From Epiperipatus broadwayi (lineage: Eukaryota > Onychophora > Udeonychophora > Euonychophora > Peripatidae), in contig JAQFVV010006310.1 of assembly GCA_028023455.1 (NCBI GenBank), forward strand, positions 3,288,001-3,352,000: a DNA stretch of 64,000 nucleotides, written 5' to 3'. The notes under the pieces were generated by a model. The model searched no databases and was not told the DNA's origin. It was given only the letters and a program-made list of their open reading frames with translations. Made by a program: the position numbers and the translations under genes. Positions 57,959 to 64,000 of this stretch are shown here, piece by piece (the stretch's first letter is position 1; the number at the start of each line of letters is the position of its first letter).

Positions 57959-58082
57959 ACCCTGCTTGGTTTAGTGCAGTGGTAGAGTATCAGATTCTGG
58001 AGCGTAAAGTCCTTGGATCAATTCCAGTTCTGGTGTTTGAACGTCTTATGAACTCCCAAGCAATAAAGCCATTTGATTATAT
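57959..58082 (+). repeat. tRNA-derived SINE (family A), best-preserved copy
   Basis: CCTGCTTGGTTTAGTGCAGT GGTAGAG (A box) is followed by GTAAAGTCCTTGGATCAATTCC (B box), GTTCTGGTGTTTGAACG and AACTCCCAAGCAATAAAGCC. It matches 10676-10800 and, on the minus strand, 29795-29893. The body is short, with no separate LINE-like tail recognised beyond CAATAAAGCCATTTGATTA. Confidence 0.75.
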
Positions 58083-58164
58083 TATTCTATCAGTTTTCAG
58101 GCACGAAATTTAACATATGCACAAATATATTTGTAAGAATCTCTGCATAATTTAATACAAAGAT

Positions 58165-58255
58165 AGGATGTCAAACTTTATTCTAGAGATCCATGTTTAA
58201 TTATTACTTTTGGTACCTAGAACTTCTTGTGATTTCCCAAAGATTGGAATTATTT
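58165..58255 (+). repeat. SINE family A, eroded second copy
   Basis: TCTAGAGATCCATGTTTAAT, then CTTTTGGTACCTAGAACTTC and GATTTCCCAAAGATTGGAA track the 3' two thirds of the neighbouring copy at low similarity. Confidence 0.45.
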
Positions 58256-58261
58256 TAGCCT

Positions 58262-58375
58262 GCATGTTTTATTACAGTGATAGAATTGTGGGCATCCTAG
58301 TGGCTCAATTCTATACTTCTGGTACTTGGAAGTTCCTAAAAACTTCCTAGCAACAAGCCAGATTTATTTATTTTA
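58262..58375 (+). repeat. SINE family A, third copy
   Basis: TTACAGTGATAGAATTGTGG, CCTAGTGGCTCAATTCTATA, CTTCTGGTACTTGGAAGTTC and AACTTCCTAGCAACAAGCCA correspond to the A box, B box, middle and tail blocks of the copy at 57959. Confidence 0.6.
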
Positions 58376-59040
58376 TAATTCTGTATAATTTCTAAAAATA
58401 TAAAGGATGAACTATATTGTAAATTGTTTAAATAAGGAGCTTTTAATGTGTTGAGATCAAAAACCGCGTATTTCTAAATAATATTTATTTATATATATAA
58501 ACTTTTCTTATTCTTGTTAACAAAACTTAAAATATTTAAAACAAGATCAATTGTAAAGTTAGCCCCCTCCCCCTTCTTTTTCCTACGATTTTACAATTCC
58601 AGGGCTTTTTTTTTTTTATGTTTAAATTTGTTGGGTGATGAGATCATTGATAAAAAAAATTTCTTAGCTTAAAAATTTCTTTTAAATAAATTATACATAG
58701 TTCTCCATTTTGGAAATCAATGATCATCTTTAATACTATGTAATGCATTTTTAATTTTTTTAACTTTGAACTATGAATTCAGTGAAAGATTACAACCAAC
58801 TTTGAAATTAGACCCAGTTTAATTACAGATAAATGCTGATGCTGGTAAAATATTTGGGGAAGAAAAATCGTCTATGTTTGAATTTGAGATATAACAACTC
58901 ATATGTTTAGTCATCAGCACTAAATGTCTCTATAAATAGTTAAAAGCTAACTTTATACCAAAGAAACACTGTGATTTGGCTAATAAATTTTCATATGAAA
59001 TTTTTTTAAGGCTTATTAAATAACCAAAAATAATTGTTTT

Positions 59041-59150
59041 TTACTAGGAAATTCATAGAAATTAAAGCATAAGAAGGGACAGTAGAGCAACAATCCATGA
59101 ACTTTCAACTCCACAGTCCATTAATGCACCATATCGTACTTTTAACGTAA
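59041..59150 (-). repeat. Diverged SINE family A copy, minus strand
   Basis: The reverse complement reads TGGTGCATTAATGGACTGTG, AGTTGAAAGTTCATGGATTG, TTGCTCTACTGTCCC and TTTCCTAGTAA. This is consistent with TTTAGTGCAGTGG, CGTAAAGTCCTTGGATCAATT and CTCCCAAGCAA. Similarity is weak. Confidence 0.4.
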
Positions 59151-61276
59151 TGCATTTTTATTAAGTTTTTAGCAGCATATTAGTAGACATTCCAAAGAAT
59201 TTGTCACTGATGTATCTTAGCAAATGTTTGTATGTATGAACTAATTATTTTGCAATATTTTATAAAGTATTTCTCATTAAGAAAGGCGGAAAAAACAATT
59301 CATTCTCACTAATTAATTATCATTGCTTATTAAAATACTTATGTTTAATGTATATTGTCTCTATATGGGTATGTGTTTTAAAAATAAAACAATCTTTAAA
59401 CAGTTCACATCAATGCAAAGTCTTCACCATCTGCTCTACATAAAAGAAACAATCTGAAAAAGCATTATTTACTTGATGTAAGAACTACCAGATAGTAAAG
59501 ATTTAAATATTTTCCATCATTATGTTTTATCCTCTAGCTAAGAAAAACTAGACTGGCTGTCTGAAATAAAAATCCTATGTATATTTAGAATCTGACTAAT
59601 GCTATCCAAAATTTTCTATGGTCTTTAAAGCAAAAATGTTTAGCGTCCAGCAGATATTGGTTGTTTTATCAAATAGTATGACTTGAAAGATCATGGTACA
59701 ATTTCTATAGAGAACATAACTTTAGTAATATGATTACATATTTATGTAATGTTTAATTATATGTACATAAATGTGTTCACATGTAAATGAATGAATGCAT
59801 AATTCTATGTTGTATTTTAATGTAATAGGATATCACAATATTTTTCATACCATAAATTGACAAAAATGTATTTATTAAAGAAATTACCCCATAAATGAGC
59901 AAAAATCTGCCTCATAAATATATATAGTTGCATTAATAACTTTTTCATCAGTTTATCAATCATTTCATTTGCTACAAATCATTGATAGGTTGTTGAATAC
60001 ATTTTTTACAGATGCTCTTTTATTATTTCTATTATTAAACATTCACTGTTGCTTTCTTTATCTATTTTCAAATTATTTAGAAATAGATTACCCACAGGAT
60101 ATTTTTCATATATATTATAGTGAAGATTTTCATGGTTAAATGAAATTAAAGAAAATTTGAGGGAATATATTATGGATCAGATGTCCATGTTGAAAAATTC
60201 TTATGATCAGCAGTCAAAGAATCTTATTTAAAGATTTTTATAAAGTCCACAGATAAAGAAATCCTTTTTATAGAAGTAAGCTGACATTTCAATGAAATCT
60301 CCCTCATCTTTGTCGAAATTAATGTTTCCTGAAGAAATGGTTCATCAAGACTATGTGTGAATTAGAATCTTTTCATTTATCAGATAATTGTAGAAAATTG
60401 TTGTTGTTTTTTTATTGTTTCATAATTAACTGATTTTCTAAAAATATTGAAGTGTGATAAAAAATTTCTCTAGTAAATTCAGCTAATCATGAAACAAAAA
60501 AAATACAGATACTTATGTTAACTTTCTCCAATTATGATTGAACAATTACCTGATGAAATATTTAATGAGGAAACTAATTCACATAGAATCTTCTGAACAC
60601 AATATGCTTATCAAGGATGACTGAGATTTCGTTAAAATATTGGCAGCTTATCTCTATGGTGAAGGATTTCTGGATATGTGGATGATGATCTTTTTAAAGT
60701 CTTTAAACAGCATTCTTTGACTGCTAATTATAAGAATTTCTCAACATGACGTACTGATATACACTATGTCCCAAAAATTTCTTTAATCTCATATGATTTT
60801 CCATTTATATGAGCTATACATACATAATCTTGTTTAATAATGATTTGCTTTTTAAATGTTGTCATTAAAAACTTTTATTTATATGTATTTGATGTATATG
60901 CAAAAACATTCTAAGAATGACGTGTGTAAATAGTTCAAAATGTAAATAATTAAAATAATAAATTTAAAAAGATATATATTCATTCAACATTATGAAATAC
61001 ATTTAGGTATATGTTTGAAGTTTTGTTTTTACCTGCTGCTTGTTATTCTTGAATATTATCAGTTTCATAATAATTTGTGTAAATGAAGTCATTATAAGAT
61101 AAACATTTTTTTTAATTAATCAGCTAGATTTGGGAACAATATTTGCATATTAAGAATTTTTGCACATTCTATTTTTATTGTCTCCCTCTCTCGATCTCTT
61201 TTTAAATTTTCATTTTCAGAAACTTTTTACTCCATTTTAAATTAAATTGACAAAATATCGTATGAAAGAGTGTCTT
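59151..61276. other. AT-rich stretch, no gene seen
   Basis: No feature recognised. Confidence 0.6.
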
Positions 61277-61380
61277 GCATTGGTGGTCGAGATGTCAGCG
61301 CGACTGCCTTGCACTTGCAGGCAGTTGCCCGGGTTGCGGGTTCGCGTCCCGGCCGATGCTATGACATTAAAAAAAAAAAA
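61277..61380 (+). repeat. tRNA-derived retrosequence with A-tail (second copy type)
   Basis: GCATTGG (61277-61283) pairs with CCGATGC (61353-61359) as an acceptor stem with one G-U pair. ACTGCC/GGCAGT forms the central arm and GCGGGTTCGCGTCCCG the T arm. A 12-A tail lies at 61369-61380. The acceptor sequence GCATTGGTGG and the terminal CCCGGCCGATGC resemble tRNA-Gly, but the anticodon loop is enlarged, so the unit is a tRNA-derived pseudogene or SINE. Flanking TGTC upstream and ATGACA downstream again extend the helix, as in the copy at 51747. The 99-residue frame starting at 61247 is an artefact of this insert. Confidence 0.7.
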
Positions 61381-61561
61381 GAGTATTCTTTGTTGGTATA
61401 TAAAAAGAAATATTCTGTGGGCAGTAATGATTTTTATAATTAATATAAATTTTGTGACAAATTTATATATTTGTTTTATATTAAATTCATATGTATTTTA
61501 TAATTGTATATATGTTATTAGATTGTTTACTGTATTTAATCTTTAATAAAGTGGACTAATC

Positions 61562-62330
61562 TTTTTTTAGTACTTTTTAAAGCAATTTTTATTTAACTTC
61601 AATTTTTGTTTTTTAGTTGGTTTGCAGCTTTCGTCAAAGATTACTATGACCGTATCAGTCATAATACATTGTAAATAAACATATTTTCCAACATACAAAC
61701 AAATATCTCAAATATTAATATTTTATTTGTAAAATAAAATAAAACTATACATTAAACATAACTATTTCTTAAATTTATATTATTTAACTATATCCAATAT
61801 AATCATTAATTAAAAACTAGTAATTTAGTACTCTTTCTTATAATATTAATATACTCTTATTTATTTTATTTTATCTTGTCAGTGTATAATAAATAGAGAG
61901 AGCAATTTGTTTATTTTAATTTCTTCTTTTGGTTTTGATTATTTAAAAACAGAAATTTAGTTATTGAAGAATATATTAATATTAGCTATTTTATAAGGAA
62001 ATATATTGAGTTGCAAGTTATAATTAAAATTCGTGTAGATTAGAGACAAATAATATTTTAAGAAGCTTCTATGTTCTAATGTATAATTTATATATAGTAT
62101 ATATATATGAGGTCTAAAGTTTGAAATTTGTCTATGTTGGAAAATATGTTTATTTACAACTATGATTATTTTAAATGTATAATAATAAAAATAAATATTA
62201 TTGATTGATATTGATATATTATGAAATGTAATAAAAATGTAAAATAGTTACAAATCTCTGATGAAGACTGCAAATCAGTTGAAATACAAAATTAAAATAA
62301 AATATTGTTTAAAAAGTACAAAAAAGTTTG
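61562..62330. repeat. Inverted pair of hammerhead-like, PLE-like repeats
   Basis: The left arm, about 61562-61702, and right arm, about 62137-62330, are imperfect reverse complements. Shared blocks from inside to outside are TATGTTGGAAAATATGTTTA, the GACTGCAAA core and TTTAAAAAGTAC. The right arm has CTGATGA (62258-62264), one A, GACTG (62266-62270), CAAAT, CAGTT (62276-62280) and GAAA (62281-62284). That is a hammerhead-like layout with the same extra A as in the PLE terminal repeats. The left arm counterpart (61612-61640, minus) is mutated at several core bases. The ~430-bp centre is AT-rich without a gene. Confidence 0.6.
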
Positions 62331-64000
62331 TGAGTTTATTGTATCATCTGCAATTGAGCAGTTAAAAGAAATAAAGACAATTCATATATATTTAATCATA
62401 TAGTACATATGTATTCAATAGCACAGACAAATAAATAATTGTAATAAACTTCCTAGTCAATCCTATTTGTTTCATAACTTCTGTAACATTGTCAGTCTGT
62501 GCTGTTTAATATATAAGAACTAAATATTAACTGTGAATCATTCTTTAATCCTGATGTAAAGTCTAACGATAAATTTAGATCTACTGATTGATACTGTGAA
62601 AATTTTGCTTTATATTTTTTTCATTTCTTAATTGATGGTTTCGTGACTTGTGATATATATTCCCTCTGTTTGCAAGAATTTTCCCAATGTACTTTGTGAT
62701 TATACTTGTAAATTAACTCACTATTCTGTAATTATGTCCAATATCTAATTAAACAAATATCTTAAAACTTATTAGTTGCTTACATTGTTTATTTATTACA
62801 CAATTTTTTTTTACGTTTAAGAATTATTATTGAGGTTTATATATATAAAGAAAGAAATGTGTGATTTTTCTCACAAATCTACTCCTATGCACTCTGTGAA
62901 TAATAAGTTTTATTCAAAAATTGGGAAATTTGTTTTTGAAATAGTTGCTTAAATGAAACAAAATTTATTATAGCAGATTACAGTTTAACTTCATTATAGA
63001 TCAAATAGTTTTTATAAATGTAAATTGAAGATCATATGTTATTTCATTACATATATATTGCTGTATGGTAATTTGGAAAAAGAGACCAAAAATTAATTTC
63101 TATTTTTAGTTAAAAAATCAAATGACTTCATTTTTAACCATAAAATTTCATTTGTGTATATCTCAAATTAGTTTATTGCTTATAAACAGCAAATCCTGGT
63201 TTTTATTTGTAATTAGTCATGTAATTCTGATATGAAAGTAATTATCCTTCACACAGGAACTGCATTTAGTGATGTTAAATACTAATAAGTTTTCAATCCA
63301 AGTCACAAGATACTTTTGAAAAGATAAGAGTGTCCATCTTATCTTTTGTACCTACATGTAAATTATATAGGCTAGCCTTAAGCATTTTGGACTGAGAGCG
63401 TGAGTATATTCCATTATTCACTTTACTTACATTATACATATTAAACACTTGTTAAATCTTGAAATTTACTATGAATCCTCACACTATATGAGATAATTTA
63501 TTCAAGTTTTCTAAATTTTAGACTTCAAACATTTGTTGCTATCATCTTATCTAACAACTTATCTTCAATTATCCTATCCACCATAGTCCAATACATCATT
63601 TGTAATTCACCTAAAATACAAACACAATTTTTATTTTTAATATCTTTAATAAATAATATATTTCACTCATGCTTCAACATTTTTAATTTTACGCTTCCAA
63701 TTTACATTTGTCATTTTTCTTTAAATTCATATCTCAAGTCTTCAATACTTTTTCCATTTTTTTAATTAATAAAATCTCTGCTATTTTTCAAGCACATCTT
63801 TAACTAAGGTAATTTTCATTTTTTTATATTTTTTTTGCTGCTAGTTTGGGCAACCAACTTTCTAAATATTTAAAAGCACAAACATGCTTTATAACATTGC
63901 TAATCTTATTCTGTGCTTTCTACAAATTCCATTATTCTATTTTACTACTGATGGTTGTGTTCTCTGAAGTAAATTTTGTCCTTATCAAATTATGTTCTTA
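62331..64000. other. AT-rich stretch to the window end, no gene seen
   Basis: No coding, RNA or mobile feature recognised. Confidence 0.6.

Noticed and set aside
61247-61546. 99-residue frame with a C-rich N-terminal segment
   Set aside because: The apparent protein is the translation of a tRNA-derived insert and its A-tail.
1-64000. CRISPR array, operon or bacterial features
   Set aside because: The window is spliced eukaryotic DNA. Repeats here are transposon-derived and lack CRISPR repeat-spacer structure.

Overview
The window is strongly AT-rich animal nuclear DNA. The only protein-coding gene I can support is spliced, has introns of up to about 13.5 kb, and lies in a dense graveyard of transposable elements. 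The mix of Penelope-like elements, tRNA-derived SINEs, Ty3/mdg4 (Gypsy), mariner and hAT relics, and hammerhead-bearing repeats fits an invertebrate metazoan. I cannot fix the phylum; arachnid-like or molluscan genomes would both fit.

Host gene. Five consecutive + strand exons (14677-14742, 26128-26247, 26557-26621, 40130-40328, 45656-46606) encode the last 466 residues of a DENND1/connecdenn protein, a Rab35 exchange factor of clathrin-mediated endocytosis. The splice phases are compatible from exon to exon. The terminal exon carries a clathrin-box-like LIKLD, three NPF motifs, a PxxPxR motif and a WQTF tail, and its last ~30 residues resemble the vertebrate DENND1A C-terminus. The exons for the catalytic DENN domain are not visible and should lie upstream.

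Mobile elements by region. 1-2.1 kb: decayed Gypsy pol. 6.8-7.4 kb: mariner relic (minus). 11.9-13.3 kb: non-autonomous hAT with 8-bp target duplication and an internal non-LTR retrotransposon tail. 16.3-19.5 kb: a structurally complete but coding-dead Penelope-like element (PLE) with a 15-bp target-site duplication, an inverted 5' arm, and terminal repeats that each contain a tRNA-like Pol III promoter and a hammerhead-like core. 26.9-27.5 kb: three-armed foldback. 32.4-33.3 kb: Gypsy gag relic. 35.2, 44.9 and 53.2 kb: further PLE fragments. The 53.2 kb copy is a compact unit with its own 14-bp target-site duplication. 57.6-59.2 kb: SINE cluster. 61.6-62.3 kb: inverted pair of hammerhead-like repeats.

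Most notable locus. At 41603-43141, inside the last DENND1 intron, lies an array of 421-bp monomers, each with a type I hammerhead ribozyme fold: CTGATGA, a 4-bp stem II, GAAA, a short palindromic stem III, and a bipartite stem I. Three head-to-tail copies on + and one opposite copy on - are together bracketed by a 12-bp direct repeat. This matches the architecture of animal retrozymes, which have been proposed to be mobilised by PLE machinery. PLE relics with related ribozyme cores occur in the same window.

The DENND1 introns and 3' flank are otherwise AT-rich sequence with microsatellites in which I see no further genes.
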